Shown: positions 34,987 to 44,148, numbered from the stretch's first letter. The stretch is 64,000 nt of DNA from an uncultured Flavobacterium sp. (GCA_943912855.1 CALTVC010000013.1:50436-114435), one strand, 5' to 3'. A program made the numbers and translations. Notes: a model not told the origin generated them from the letters alone.

Positions 34987-36897
34987 TTAATTTATACGCT
35001 CATCCTTGATTTCGTTAACAATTTCAGGGTTTAGCAACGTACTGGTATCACCAAAGTTAGAGAAATCACCTTCGGCAATTTTGCGTAGTATACGCCTCAT
35101 AATTTTACCTGAGCGTGTTTTAGGCAATCCGCTTACAAACTGTATTTTATCCAGCTTGGCAATAGGCCCGATGTGGCTCGAAATGTGCTCATTAATCTCC
35201 CTTGTAAGGTTGTTGTGATCACGCCATGCTCCGGCTTCTTTAAGAATGATGAAACCGTAAAGCGCGTTTCCTTTTACATCGTGAGGGAAACCTACAATAG
35301 CCGATTCCGCTACAGATGGGTGCTCGTTAATAGCATCTTCTATAGGTGCAGTACCAAGGTTATGACCTGATACAATAACAACATCATCTACACGACCGGT
35401 AATACGGTAGTAGCCTACTTCATCTCGAAGTGCACCGTCTCCTGTAAAATATTTACCCGGGAAGGTAGAGAAATACGTTTCCTTAAAGCGCTGGTGGTCG
35501 CCCCAAATGGTACGTGCCATACCCGGCCAAGGGAATTTTATACAAAGGCTGCCCGCAACCTGGTTGTCTTCAATTTCGTTACGCCTTTCGTCCATTAGCA
35601 CCGGCTGAATACCCGGTAATGGTAGCGTAGCGTAGGTAGGCTTGGTAGGCGTTACAAACGGCAGTGGCGAAATCATGATACCACCGGTTTCTGTTTGCCA
35701 CCAGGTATCTACAATAGGGCATTTCTTTTTACCCACGTGGTCGTTGTACCAGTGCCATGCCTCTTCGTTAATAGGCTCTCCTACAGACCCTATTACTTTA
35801 AGCGAGGTAAGGTCGTGCTTGTCTACCCATTTCCAATCTTCTTTGGCAAGCGAACGGATAGCTGTAGGCGCAGTGTAGAACTGGGTAACCTTATGCTTGT
35901 CTATCACTTCCCAGAAACGGTCGTACTCAGGGTAAGAAGGTACACCTTCAAAAATTACGGTAGTAGCACCGTTAAGAAGCGGACCGTATACTATGTAAGA
36001 GTGCCCTGTAATCCAGCCGATATCGGCAGTACACCAGTACACATCGTTTTCTTCGTAAGCAAATATGTTTTTAAACGTATAGGCAGAATAAACCATGTAG
36101 CCAGCCGTGGTATGCAACATACCTTTTGGCTTGCCTGTAGAACCTGAAGTATACAGTATAAACAATGGGTCTTCGGCATCCATGATTTCGGCAACGTTGT
36201 TAGGCTGCTCTTCGTCAAGCAACGGTTGTAGCCACTGATCACGACCTTCAGTCATGGTTACAGGAGTATTGGTGCGAACTGCCACCAATACCTTTTCTAC
36301 CGTAGGTGAAGTTTTAAGCGCTTCATCTACAATACCTTTAAGGTCTATGGTTTTAGAACCACGGTAAGCACCGTCTGACGTAATAACAAGCTTAGCACCA
36401 CAGTCGTTAACACGGGCTGCAACCGCCGAAGCAGAGAACCCGGCAAATATAACCGAGTGAATGGCCCCTATCCTGGCACACGCCAAAAGGCTGATAGCCA
36501 AATCAGGTATCATAGGCAGGTAAATACATACACGATCGCCTTTTTTTATACCCTGGTTCCTAAGTACGTTTGCCATTTTGGCTACACGGTCATACAACTC
36601 GTTGTACGTTATGTGCTGTGCTTCTTCTTTAGGATCGTTCGGTTCAAATATAATGGCAGTTTTGTTGCCTCTTTTGGCAAGATGCCTGTCTATACAGTTT
36701 TTGGTAATGTTTACTTTAGCATTAGTAAACCATTTTACTTCAGCTTCCTGCATATCAAACTCCACAACCTTATCCCATTTTTGGTACCAGGTGAAGTTTT
36801 CATCGGCTATGCGATCCCAAAATTTTCTGGGTTCGCGAACTGACTTATTGTAGTGCTTGAAGTACTGTTCAAGATTTTCTACTTTATAGTAACTCAT
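34987..36897 (-). CDS. acs: Acetyl-CoA synthetase
   Basis: Activates acetate to acetyl-CoA via acetyl-AMP (AMP-forming); 636 residues, the usual Acs length. Motifs: phosphate-binding YTSGSTGKPKGMLHT, the acetate-pocket region DTWWQTETGG, YRITGRVDDVVIVSGH at the hinge, and the C-terminal PKTRSGKIMRR with catalytic Lys598, the lysine that is reversibly acetylated in known Acs enzymes. It lies at the end of a block with a symporter-kinase and receiver of the type that controls acs in Vibrio and Pseudomonas (CrbS/CrbR). It has its own promoter candidate and terminator, so it can be expressed on its own. Confidence 0.96.
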   Translation of the reverse strand: MSYYKVENLEQYFKHYNKSVREPRKFWDRIADENFTWYQKWDKVVEFDMQEAEVKWFTNAKVNITKNCIDRHLAKRGNKTAIIFEPNDPKEEAQHITYNELYDRVAKMANVLRNQGIKKGDRVCIYLPMIPDLAISLLACARIGAIHSVIFAGFSASAVAARVNDCGAKLVITSDGAYRGSKTIDLKGIVDEALKTSPTVEKVLVAVRTNTPVTMTEGRDQWLQPLLDEEQPNNVAEIMDAEDPLFILYTSGSTGKPKGMLHTTAGYMVYSAYTFKNIFAYEENDVYWCTADIGWITGHSYIVYGPLLNGATTVIFEGVPSYPEYDRFWEVIDKHKVTQFYTAPTAIRSLAKEDWKWVDKHDLTSLKVIGSVGEPINEEAWHWYNDHVGKKKCPIVDTWWQTETGGIMISPLPFVTPTKPTYATLPLPGIQPVLMDERRNEIEDNQVAGSLCIKFPWPGMARTIWGDHQRFKETYFSTFPGKYFTGDGALRDEVGYYRITGRVDDVVIVSGHNLGTAPIEDAINEHPSVAESAIVGFPHDVKGNALYGFIILKEAGAWRDHNNLTREINEHISSHIGPIAKLDKIQFVSGLPKTRSGKIMRRILRKIAEGDFSNFGDTSTLLNPEIVNEIKDERIN

Positions 36898-36972
36898 TGC
36901 GTTTGTTTTTGTTTCTTTTTTTAATACAATGTAAATATATCACGGTTTTTTTTTAATTCCGATATATTTATG

Positions 36973-37006
36973 CAAAAATAATATACACATCTGCAATTTT
37001 AAGCAA
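36973..37006 (-). promoter_or_regulatory. Candidate acs promoter
   Basis: On the minus strand TTG (37004-37006), 23 nt, then TATTTTTG (36973-36980), a full -7 match. It leaves a leader of about 70 nt before the acs ATG. Confidence 0.6.
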
Positions 37007-37036
37007 TTACCAAGAATTTAAGGTAATCTCCTGCCA

Positions 37037-37399
37037 CTAAGAAATTAACAGGTTTACCTGTTCTACCAGCTTTTTAATGGAAAATGGTTTTGTCATGTAT
37101 AGGTTGGCACCCAACGAAAGCCCCTTTTCTATATCGCTTTCCTTGTTCTTTGCCGACAGGAAAATGACTTTACAATCAGCAAGCCTGTCGTCTTTTTTTA
37201 TCTGCTCCAGCGTAGCATAACCATCTACCAGCGGCATCATTACATCCAGAATAATAACATCAGGACATTCTGTTTTAAGAATATCCAGTGCTTCCTGACC
37301 ATCGCGAGCTATGTATACCTCAAAATTATTTTTCTTAAATGTATACTCCAGCGACATTACAATGTTTGGTTCGTCGTCTACTATCAGTATTTTTTTCAT
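37037..37399 (-). CDS. Single-domain response regulator (receiver only)
   Basis: A 120-residue CheY-like receiver with all key residues: Asp8-Asp9, phospho-acceptor Asp52 in ILDVMMP, Ser82 and Lys104 (TKPF). There is no DNA-binding or enzyme output domain. It follows the SLC5-histidine kinase by 66 nt and precedes acs, taking the place where CrbR, a LuxR-type regulator, is expected in Proteobacteria. It must pass its signal by binding another protein or hand phosphate on to a further regulator (inference). Confidence 0.93.
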   Translation of the reverse strand: MKKILIVDDEPNIVMSLEYTFKKNNFEVYIARDGQEALDILKTECPDVIILDVMMPLVDGYATLEQIKKDDRLADCKVIFLSAKNKESDIEKGLSLGANLYMTKPFSIKKLVEQVNLLIS

Positions 37400-37465
37400 C
37401 TTCCTTACTTTCTTTTCTTCGTTTTTACCTAATCAGTAAAGTATCCACTCCTAATACCCAAAAAA

Positions 37466-40153
37466 TTACGATTTTGGCAGGGTAAATATAATGCAAGCGC
37501 CACTATTTTCAACATTCTCAGACCAAATCCTGCCACCGTGATACTCAACTATCTGTCGGCAAATGGCTAAGCCCAGTCCGCTACCTACGGGTTTTTTAAT
37601 ATTTTGGTTGTTCGACTGGTAGAACTTGTCAAATATATTTTCAAAATCGTCCGGGGCTATCCCCTTGCCGTTGTCGCAAACTGTAGTCCTTATTTCCTTA
37701 TCTCCGGGGATAACGGTTATGTTTATTTTACCATCATTCTCAGGACAGAATTTTATAGAATTACCCACCAGGTTTGTTATGACCTGAATGATACGATCTT
37801 CATCATAACGGGCATAAACACTATTTGTATCATTGTAATGAAGCGTTATTCCCTTGTTTTTAATGAGTTGTTGCAGCGGTACCAATGCCTTATCTATGGT
37901 TTCGTTAAGGTTGTTTACTACCGCGTTTATCTTCTGTTTTCCGGTTTCAAACTTTTCAAGGTCAAGGATTTTATCAATGAGCCTGTTTAACCTGTCCGAC
38001 TCTGATATAATGTTTTGCAGAAACTGCTTACGGAGCTCTTCGGGCATATCGTCTTCTTCATGCAATACCTCGGTAGCCGCTTTAATTGCCGTTATAGGTG
38101 TACGAAGTTCGTGGGTAACGGTATCAAGGAACTCATCCTTTTGTTTGTCTTTCCTGATTAATTGCTCGTTAGCACCTTTAAGTTCGGCGGTAATCTGTTT
38201 GAGTTCATCGCTGGTTTCGGTCAGTTTTTTGTTGAGCGTAATGTTTTCCTGTGATTCCTCAAGTATTTTAAGCACCTCGGCAAGGGTAATCTTCTCCTCC
38301 TTTACCACGCTGGATATTAATATCCTTGCAGATGCCGAACCTATATGCCCCGTTAGCAGGTTTTCGGCAAACTTAATAAGGCGTGCATCGGCAAGATCCT
38401 GGTTTTTGTCCAAACCGTATTTGGTATGAAAAATAGACAATGCCCTGCGTGTACGGTCTTCGCCAAGGAAACGCTTTAGTACCTTTTGTATATCGCTGGT
38501 ATAGGCAGTACCTTTCCATATAAACGCGTTTTCGTGCATGTTTATGTACTTGTCAATATCTACAAACATCTCGGCATAGTTGCGCTCACGATAATTACCA
38601 CGATACATAACCGACACCCACATATAAGCAAAGACATTGGCAAACAGACTCCAAAACAACGCGTGTGGCACCGGATCCAGATAATCAAGTCCAAACAATT
38701 GGAATGGCTTTAATAGAGCAATACCCCACGGGCCATTTTTCAGGAAGCCGTCGGCGTAGTGTGCTGCGCCACTGGCATACGGAATAAGCAACGTATACAC
38801 ACACACCAGAAAGCCCACGATGATTCCGGCTGTGGCTCCCCTCCTGCTGCCTCTTCGCCACACTATGGCGCCAAAAAACGCCGGGCCAAGCTGGGCTATG
38901 ACAGCAAACGATACCATACCGATGGATACCAGGTTATAATCCAGCACCACCACACGGTATATGAAGTACGAAGCTATGATAAGGCTAAATATGCCTATCT
39001 TTCTGATGTTTACAATACGTTTCTGGTTCTTTTCAGGGTCGGCTGACTTAAAGGTATCCAGAAAACCATACGGAATAAGTATGTTGTTACTCAGCATAGT
39101 AGACAGTCCTATTGAAGAAACCACTATCATAGATATAGCTGCTGAAAATCCACCGAGGAATACCAAAACCGTTATCACGGTATTCCCCATTAATTGAGGA
39201 ATAAGTAATGAATAGGTATCAGCATTGGCACTGCTTCCGTTAAAAATGATGTTACCTCCCCAGGCTATAGGAAACACAAAAAGGTTCATCAGTAGCAGGT
39301 ATAACGGAAACAACCAGGTAGCGGTTTTTATGTGGTTTTCCCTATGGTTTTCTATCACCCCCATCTGAAACTGACGTGGTAACAAAAATATGGCGAACAT
39401 AGACAACACACACAACATAAACCAGTTGATACTTTCATTGGCATTACCAAGCCTGTTCTTCTGCACAAAATCAGGTAGCTTAGAAGCACGGGCATATATA
39501 TCATCAAACCCATCAAATACAAAGAATGTTACGTATATGCCTATCAGCAAAAAGAAGAACAGCTTAAACGCTGATTCCATGGCTACAGCGGTAACAATAC
39601 CCCGCCTTTTTTCAGAAGCATCTACATAACGGGTACCGTAGTACGAAGCAAATAATGCCAACGCAAATGCCACATATGTATTGGTATCGTTTAAGAAATG
39701 GGAACTCGCCGAAGTGCGTGTTACTACATGGAAGGTTTCAGAAATGGCTTTGAGCTGTAAAGCGATGTAAGGCAATATGGCAAACAGGCATATCATAGCC
39801 ACCAGAGCACCCAAAAAACGGCTGTTACCGTAACGCAGCGATATAAAGTCGGCTATGCTGGATATTTTGTTTACTCTTGATATACGGACAATCTTCCGCA
39901 GGATAACCATCCACGCCGGGATAACAATTACAGGCCCCAGGTATGTGGTTAAGTACGTAAGTCCGCTTTTTGCGGCAAGACCTATACTGCCATAGTACGT
40001 CCATGCCGAACAATACACCGCAAGCGACAGCGCATACACATACGGGTTGTTTGTCCATCGGCTGGTATTGGCTTTTTTTTCTGCCCAATGCGCTACAAAG
40101 AACAGTAACGCCAGATATAACGTAAGGATGACTAAAAGGGCAAGACTACTCAT
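37466..40153 (-). CDS. Sodium/solute-symporter (SLC5) sensor histidine kinase, CrbS/CbrA type
   Basis: An 895-residue inner-membrane protein. Residues about 1-510 form a 13-helix sodium/solute symporter (SSSF) domain; about 535-625 is a STAC-like linker domain (GKQDLADARLIKFAENLLTGHIGSASARILI region); a coiled coil follows; then HisKA with FLDTVTHELRTPITAIKAA and HATPase_c (NLVGNSIKF, DNGKGIA, GSGLGLAICRQI). This matches CrbS/CbrA, in which a transporter domain is joined to a kinase that controls acetate or amino-acid use. It overlaps the upstream 64-residue gene by 8 nt and is followed by a receiver and acs, which supports sensing of acetate or a related carboxylate. Confidence 0.93.
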   Translation of the reverse strand: MSSLALLVILTLYLALLFFVAHWAEKKANTSRWTNNPYVYALSLAVYCSAWTYYGSIGLAAKSGLTYLTTYLGPVIVIPAWMVILRKIVRISRVNKISSIADFISLRYGNSRFLGALVAMICLFAILPYIALQLKAISETFHVVTRTSASSHFLNDTNTYVAFALALFASYYGTRYVDASEKRRGIVTAVAMESAFKLFFFLLIGIYVTFFVFDGFDDIYARASKLPDFVQKNRLGNANESINWFMLCVLSMFAIFLLPRQFQMGVIENHRENHIKTATWLFPLYLLLMNLFVFPIAWGGNIIFNGSSANADTYSLLIPQLMGNTVITVLVFLGGFSAAISMIVVSSIGLSTMLSNNILIPYGFLDTFKSADPEKNQKRIVNIRKIGIFSLIIASYFIYRVVVLDYNLVSIGMVSFAVIAQLGPAFFGAIVWRRGSRRGATAGIIVGFLVCVYTLLIPYASGAAHYADGFLKNGPWGIALLKPFQLFGLDYLDPVPHALFWSLFANVFAYMWVSVMYRGNYRERNYAEMFVDIDKYINMHENAFIWKGTAYTSDIQKVLKRFLGEDRTRRALSIFHTKYGLDKNQDLADARLIKFAENLLTGHIGSASARILISSVVKEEKITLAEVLKILEESQENITLNKKLTETSDELKQITAELKGANEQLIRKDKQKDEFLDTVTHELRTPITAIKAATEVLHEEDDMPEELRKQFLQNIISESDRLNRLIDKILDLEKFETGKQKINAVVNNLNETIDKALVPLQQLIKNKGITLHYNDTNSVYARYDEDRIIQVITNLVGNSIKFCPENDGKINITVIPGDKEIRTTVCDNGKGIAPDDFENIFDKFYQSNNQNIKKPVGSGLGLAICRQIVEYHGGRIWSENVENSGACIIFTLPKS

Positions 40154-40340
40154 AATATTTTTTTATGATAAAGGCCGAAGCCAATATGGAAAACAACCAC
40201 GCTGAGAAGATGTAAATGTATATTACCGGCAATCCCCATAGTGGATCGGAATTGTCGAATAACAGCAACAATGGCATATTAAATGCCATAAGCATAAGCA
40301 TGGCTATGATAATGAGTTTCTGTTCGTGCCTTTTTTTCAT
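40146..40340 (-). CDS. Small two-helix membrane protein coupled to the symporter kinase
   Basis: A 64-residue protein with a basic start (MKKRHEQK) and two hydrophobic helices at about 9-28 and 38-58, ending IIKKYYE. It overlaps the start of the SLC5-kinase gene by 8 nt, so the two are translationally coupled. Small two-helix proteins encoded before sodium/solute symporters usually act as small subunits, and this one may do so for the sensor domain (inference). I cannot place it in a named family with certainty. Confidence 0.75.
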   Translation of the reverse strand: MKKRHEQKLIIIAMLMLMAFNMPLLLLFDNSDPLWGLPVIYIYIFSAWLFSILASAFIIKKYYE

Positions 40341-40404
40341 TGTACCTATATAACAGCCAAAGCCCCCGGCAGGGAGCTATGGCATTAATCTAAAAACCAA
40401 TAAA

Positions 40405-40626
40405 CTAAACATCGTCATATTCACCCTTTATGGCGTAAAGCCCAAAGGTACCTAACCCTGCTACGATAAGCGGTGTTAGTATGAACAGTATGATGATGCC
40501 AAATACAAGGTCGTCTTGTTTTCCGGTTGCAAACTTGGGCAATCCGAAAATAAAGATACAAAAATATGCGGCCGCGGCTGCCAGTGCAAGCCATACAATG
40601 CCTAAGATGCGTTTTAGAGCTTTCAT
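40405..40626 (-). CDS. Small membrane protein next to the permease (DUF6814-like)
   Basis: A 73-residue protein with two hydrophobic helices (about 7-28 and 41-66), a conserved-looking start KRILGIVWLALA and end FGLYAIKGEYDD. It follows the MHS permease by 12 nt. The pattern, including the IIILFI...P and YA(I/L)KGEYD tail, resembles the DUF6814 family that accompanies permeases in Bacteroidota; this is from memory and not certain. It is a likely accessory subunit of the permease. Confidence 0.68.
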   Translation of the reverse strand: MKALKRILGIVWLALAAAAAYFCIFIFGLPKFATGKQDDLVFGIIILFILTPLIVAGLGTFGLYAIKGEYDDV

Positions 40627-40638
40627 TGTCGTTGTTTT

Positions 40639-42177
40639 TTAGTCGTGTTCTACGTTGTTTTTAGATTTAAGGTATACCATACCTATTACAAAGCTTATGG
40701 CAGCTATGATAATCGGGTACCACAAACCTTCCAGATAAAATGTTGCGTCGCCATTGTCTTTAGCACTTGTAACCAGGTAGGTAGATATAGCAGGTAGCAA
40801 TCCACCAAAAATACCGTTACCCACGTGATACGGAAGCGACATAGAAGTATAGCGTATCTTAACCGGGAACATTTCTACAAGGAATGCCGCGATAGGCCCG
40901 TATACCATAGTTACAAAAATTACCTGTACAAACACCAGCAGTATCAGCAGCCATTTGTCGCTGTCGTTAATGATTTTTGTAATTTTAGTATCTGCTTTTA
41001 TCTTACCGTCTTCACCCACAATGGCTTTACCATCAGCAAGGTGTACGGTTTTTACTTCTTTAAATAAGGTACCATCGGTATACTCTTTATCGGTAGTATA
41101 AATGGAGTCCATTTTACCTTCCTTACCTTCTTTTATTTCAGCCTTAATTACTGTTTTTTCAGCTACTTCAGTCTTTGTAGACACATCGGTAGTTTCATAC
41201 ATTTTTTGGTAAATAGGTCGGTACAACAGTATACCGGCAAGCATACCCAGCATCATGATAGGCTTACGACCAATCTTGTCACTCAGCCAACCAAACACCA
41301 CAAAGAACGGTGTAGCAAACAATAGCGCCAAACCTAAAAGGCTATCTACCTGATTACTCTCTACAGCCATTACCGTTTTAATGAAACTCATGGCATAGAA
41401 CTGACCGGTGTACCAAATTACACCTTGGCCCATAGCTGCACCAAACAAGGCAAGAAGCACAAACTTAAGGTTGTATTTGTTACCAAAACTTTCTTTAAGC
41501 GGATTTGTGGTGGTTTTTCCTTCGGCTTTAGCTTTGGCAAATACTGGTGATTCGTGCATGTTCTTACGAATAACGTACGATACAATTACCATAAGAATAG
41601 ATACCCAGAACGGTACCCTCCAACCCCACTCGTCAAACTCCTCAGCACTTATGGAAGCCCTTGTAAGCAGGATTACCATTAGCGATATGAAAAGGCCTAC
41701 GGTAGCCGTAGTCTGTATCCATGAAGTCCAGTAACCGCGTTCGCCACGAGGCGCATGTTCTGCCACGTATGTTGCGGCACCACCGTATTCGCCACCAAGG
41801 GCAAGACCTTGAAGTAACCTTAATATCAACACCAATAATGGCGCAAGGAAACCTATCGATTCATAGCTTGGTATACAACCTATAAGAAAAGTTGCACCAC
41901 CCATTAGCAAAAGCGTTACCATAAAGGTATACTTACGCCCAATGATGTCTCCGAGCCTACCGAAGAACAATGCCCCAAATGGCCTTACCACGAATCCTGC
42001 CGCAAACGTAGCCAGCGTACTTAAAAATGCAGCTGTAGGGTTATCGGCCGGGAAAAATTTGGTAGAAATTACAACGGCAAGACTACCGAAGATGTAAAAA
42101 TCGTACCATTCAATCAGCGTTCCAAGGGATGAAGCTGTTATGACTTTCCAAATCCCTTTTGTAGATGTATCACTCAT
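40639..42177 (-). CDS. MHS-family (metabolite:H+ symporter) MFS permease
   Basis: A 512-residue 12-helix inner-membrane transporter of the group containing KgtP, ShiA and ProP, which import carboxylates and compatible solutes with protons. Motifs: ASSLGTLIEWYDFYIFG at the start, GRLGDIIGRK in loop 2-3, GGEYGGAATYVAEHAP, and GWLSDKIGRKP in loop 8-9. An unusual charged insert of about 80 residues (324-407, rich in Lys, Glu, Asp and Thr) lies between helices 9 and 10, which should be on the periplasmic side. It follows the porin by 35 nt. Acetate, lactate or another short acid is the likely substrate, given acs and the symporter-kinase nearby. Confidence 0.88.
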   Translation of the reverse strand: MSDTSTKGIWKVITASSLGTLIEWYDFYIFGSLAVVISTKFFPADNPTAAFLSTLATFAAGFVVRPFGALFFGRLGDIIGRKYTFMVTLLLMGGATFLIGCIPSYESIGFLAPLLVLILRLLQGLALGGEYGGAATYVAEHAPRGERGYWTSWIQTTATVGLFISLMVILLTRASISAEEFDEWGWRVPFWVSILMVIVSYVIRKNMHESPVFAKAKAEGKTTTNPLKESFGNKYNLKFVLLALFGAAMGQGVIWYTGQFYAMSFIKTVMAVESNQVDSLLGLALLFATPFFVVFGWLSDKIGRKPIMMLGMLAGILLYRPIYQKMYETTDVSTKTEVAEKTVIKAEIKEGKEGKMDSIYTTDKEYTDGTLFKEVKTVHLADGKAIVGEDGKIKADTKITKIINDSDKWLLILLVFVQVIFVTMVYGPIAAFLVEMFPVKIRYTSMSLPYHVGNGIFGGLLPAISTYLVTSAKDNGDATFYLEGLWYPIIIAAISFVIGMVYLKSKNNVEHD

Positions 42178-42212
42178 ACTTTAAATAGAATTTTGCGTTT
42201 ATTTGGTTTTTA

Positions 42213-43583
42213 CTATAGATAAATTTGTAGTTGCACAAGGAAATCTCCTTTAGATGACGTTTGGTTTAAGGCTGTATATACCGGCCTTGTAGAATATTGT
42301 GTGGTTATTTTTGCGTGATGACCGTCTATGAACCAGTTGGCTCCAAGATCAAACTGGGAGCTGGCTTTGTCCAGCGCTTCAAAGTTTTTGTGCGTATATG
42401 CCGCAAATGGCTGAATCCTTACTTTTGGCTTTTCATGAGAATCAGGAATCAGGAAACCAGCCTGTGTGTACCAAATGTTTCCGGTACCTATGGTAGGCTG
42501 CGCACTACCGGCTCCTGCCAATGCTGCCTGACCTGTAAATGAAGGATCTGCCACACCTACATTCATAATACCAAGATTACGCAGGTAGTTAGGCCCGAAA
42601 TCATATTTGTAGAATACGCTGTATGCGGTTACAGCTCCTTTTTTAGTACCCACCGGCATATCCAGGAAGGCATCTACAGCAAAAAGGCTTATATCGTGTT
42701 TTTTGGTAGTGCCATCTACTATAGTACGGGTTCCGTCCGGAGCGTTGTAGAAACCTGCACCAATGTTAAATACCTTTTTGGTTCCCATATACGTACCTAC
42801 TTTGTAAGGCAACAGGTTAGATTCTATATCAAGAAACTGATATTCTACGTAACCTGCCTTACTCCATTTGGTATTTCCGCTGTTATCTACCGCTACCGAC
42901 GTAGCATCTGAAGTAGCATTAGTTGGTGTAATATTGGTTGCAAAAGGTTTATTGTAAGCAAAGCGGTATTCCAGGTGTCCGTACTTACCTTTTGCAAAAA
43001 GCCCTATTTGGCGGGCAAACTGGTCTGAGTTTTCTATAAGAGGCCAGTTGAATATCGGGGCATCGGCAGCAAGATAGTTAAGTGTAGATGACATGGTCAT
43101 ACGCGAAAGCCCCATGTAGTAGTGAAGCCCCGCTCCCATAGACAAGCTGAATTTTTTATCGGCTTCAGGAAGCACAACAGCATATTCATTCCAGGCATCA
43201 TGGAAAAACATTCCCGGTTTTTTACCGGCTCCATACCCACCTGTTCCGGTACTGCTTACCGCGCCACCATTTGTAAAGGTTTGGTTATTAATCCCGAAGT
43301 GGGTTACAATCATATAGCGTTTGGAAACCTGCGCATAGAACAGCATCCTTAACCTGCGAAGGCCTATATCGGTACTAGTAGATGCGGCTTCGCCATTAAT
43401 CATGGTACCCGGGTTCATCTCGGTAGATCTGGCCCATACCTGGCTCCAGGCTATCATGCGCATGTACTTGGAGCCGTCTTCATTAAGGTTGAATTTCAGC
43501 CCCGACCCATAGTCGGTAGAACCCTGGGCATAACCTGCTAGTGAGGCAAAGAGCAGGCCGGCAATAATGGTTACTTTTTTCAT
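42213..43583 (-). CDS. Outer-membrane porin
   Basis: A 456-residue protein with a signal peptide (1-20, LAGYAQG) and a mature part of alternating strands with the features of phosphate-selective/OprP-type porins: GLRRLRMLFYAQVSKRYMIVTHFGINNQ, LSMGAGLHYYMG, and a C-terminal strand DFLVQLQIYL. It would be a 16-stranded trimeric porin in the outer membrane. It is the first structural gene of the uptake block (porin, permease, small protein), implying that it admits the same small anionic substrate. Confidence 0.87.
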   Translation of the reverse strand: MKKVTIIAGLLFASLAGYAQGSTDYGSGLKFNLNEDGSKYMRMIAWSQVWARSTEMNPGTMINGEAASTSTDIGLRRLRMLFYAQVSKRYMIVTHFGINNQTFTNGGAVSSTGTGGYGAGKKPGMFFHDAWNEYAVVLPEADKKFSLSMGAGLHYYMGLSRMTMSSTLNYLAADAPIFNWPLIENSDQFARQIGLFAKGKYGHLEYRFAYNKPFATNITPTNATSDATSVAVDNSGNTKWSKAGYVEYQFLDIESNLLPYKVGTYMGTKKVFNIGAGFYNAPDGTRTIVDGTTKKHDISLFAVDAFLDMPVGTKKGAVTAYSVFYKYDFGPNYLRNLGIMNVGVADPSFTGQAALAGAGSAQPTIGTGNIWYTQAGFLIPDSHEKPKVRIQPFAAYTHKNFEALDKASSQFDLGANWFIDGHHAKITTQYSTRPVYTALNQTSSKGDFLVQLQIYL

Positions 43584-43695
43584 GTTTGTGTACTAGAATT
43601 TGGGTTGTTGCGGTTATATCGTTTTCGTCAACCGAAATTCTAAAAAACAAACGAGTGAAAAAATTATGGTATATAAATTTGTAAAATAGGTATAC

Positions 43696-44115
43696 TTAGT
43701 CCTTAAAACGCTCCCATTTTATAAGCATGAATTTATCGCCAAGCTCAGTAATAATCATACCTGCGCCAGATAGCTGCTGTTTGTTTTTAAGGTACTCTAT
43801 CAGCTCTAAGTGGTTGAATATTTTGTAGGTAGGATGGTAATCACCGTGCGATGGTTTTTTGATTTTAAACTCCTTTACCCAGTTGCTCACCGTAACGTGC
43901 GACACGCCAATGATTCGCTCAATCTCCCGGAAGCTAAGCCCTTCCAGATACAATTGTAAAGCCTTGGTAACATAGTAGTTATCTATCTTTTTACCTATCT
44001 TGTTTACGGTAAAATAGTAGTTGCAGTTTTTACACAGATAGCGCTGTTTATTGCTTATAATACCGCTCTTTACTATATGGTTGTTATGGCACTTGGGGCA
44101 CGCTAAAATCTCCAT
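43696..44115 (-). CDS. IS1 InsA-like zinc-ribbon/helix-turn-helix protein, probable domesticated regulator
   Basis: A 139-residue protein with a four-cysteine zinc ribbon (Cys6, Cys9, Cys28, Cys31 in ACPKC and RYLCKNC) and a helix-turn-helix at about 48-75 (GLSFREIERIIGVSHVTVSNWVKEF). This is the arrangement of InsA, the DNA-binding product of IS1. The C-terminal 60 residues are unlike the InsB nuclease, no DDE domain follows, and no terminal inverted repeats were found, so it is not an active element. It lies 112 nt before the porin on the same strand and may control the uptake block (inference). The ATG at 44115 is chosen; the earlier one at 44151 lies inside the -7 box. Confidence 0.75.
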   Translation of the reverse strand: MEILACPKCHNNHIVKSGIISNKQRYLCKNCNYYFTVNKIGKKIDNYYVTKALQLYLEGLSFREIERIIGVSHVTVSNWVKEFKIKKPSHGDYHPTYKIFNHLELIEYLKNKQQLSGAGMIITELGDKFMLIKWERFKD

Positions 44116-44148
44116 GTATATTTTTTTTGCATAAATATAATAATTTAG

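Noticed and set aside
43600..43630. TTGACG-like element upstream of the porin (sigma-70 style -35)
   Set aside because: The Bacteroidota sigma factor does not use it, and no matching -7 box lies at the right distance.
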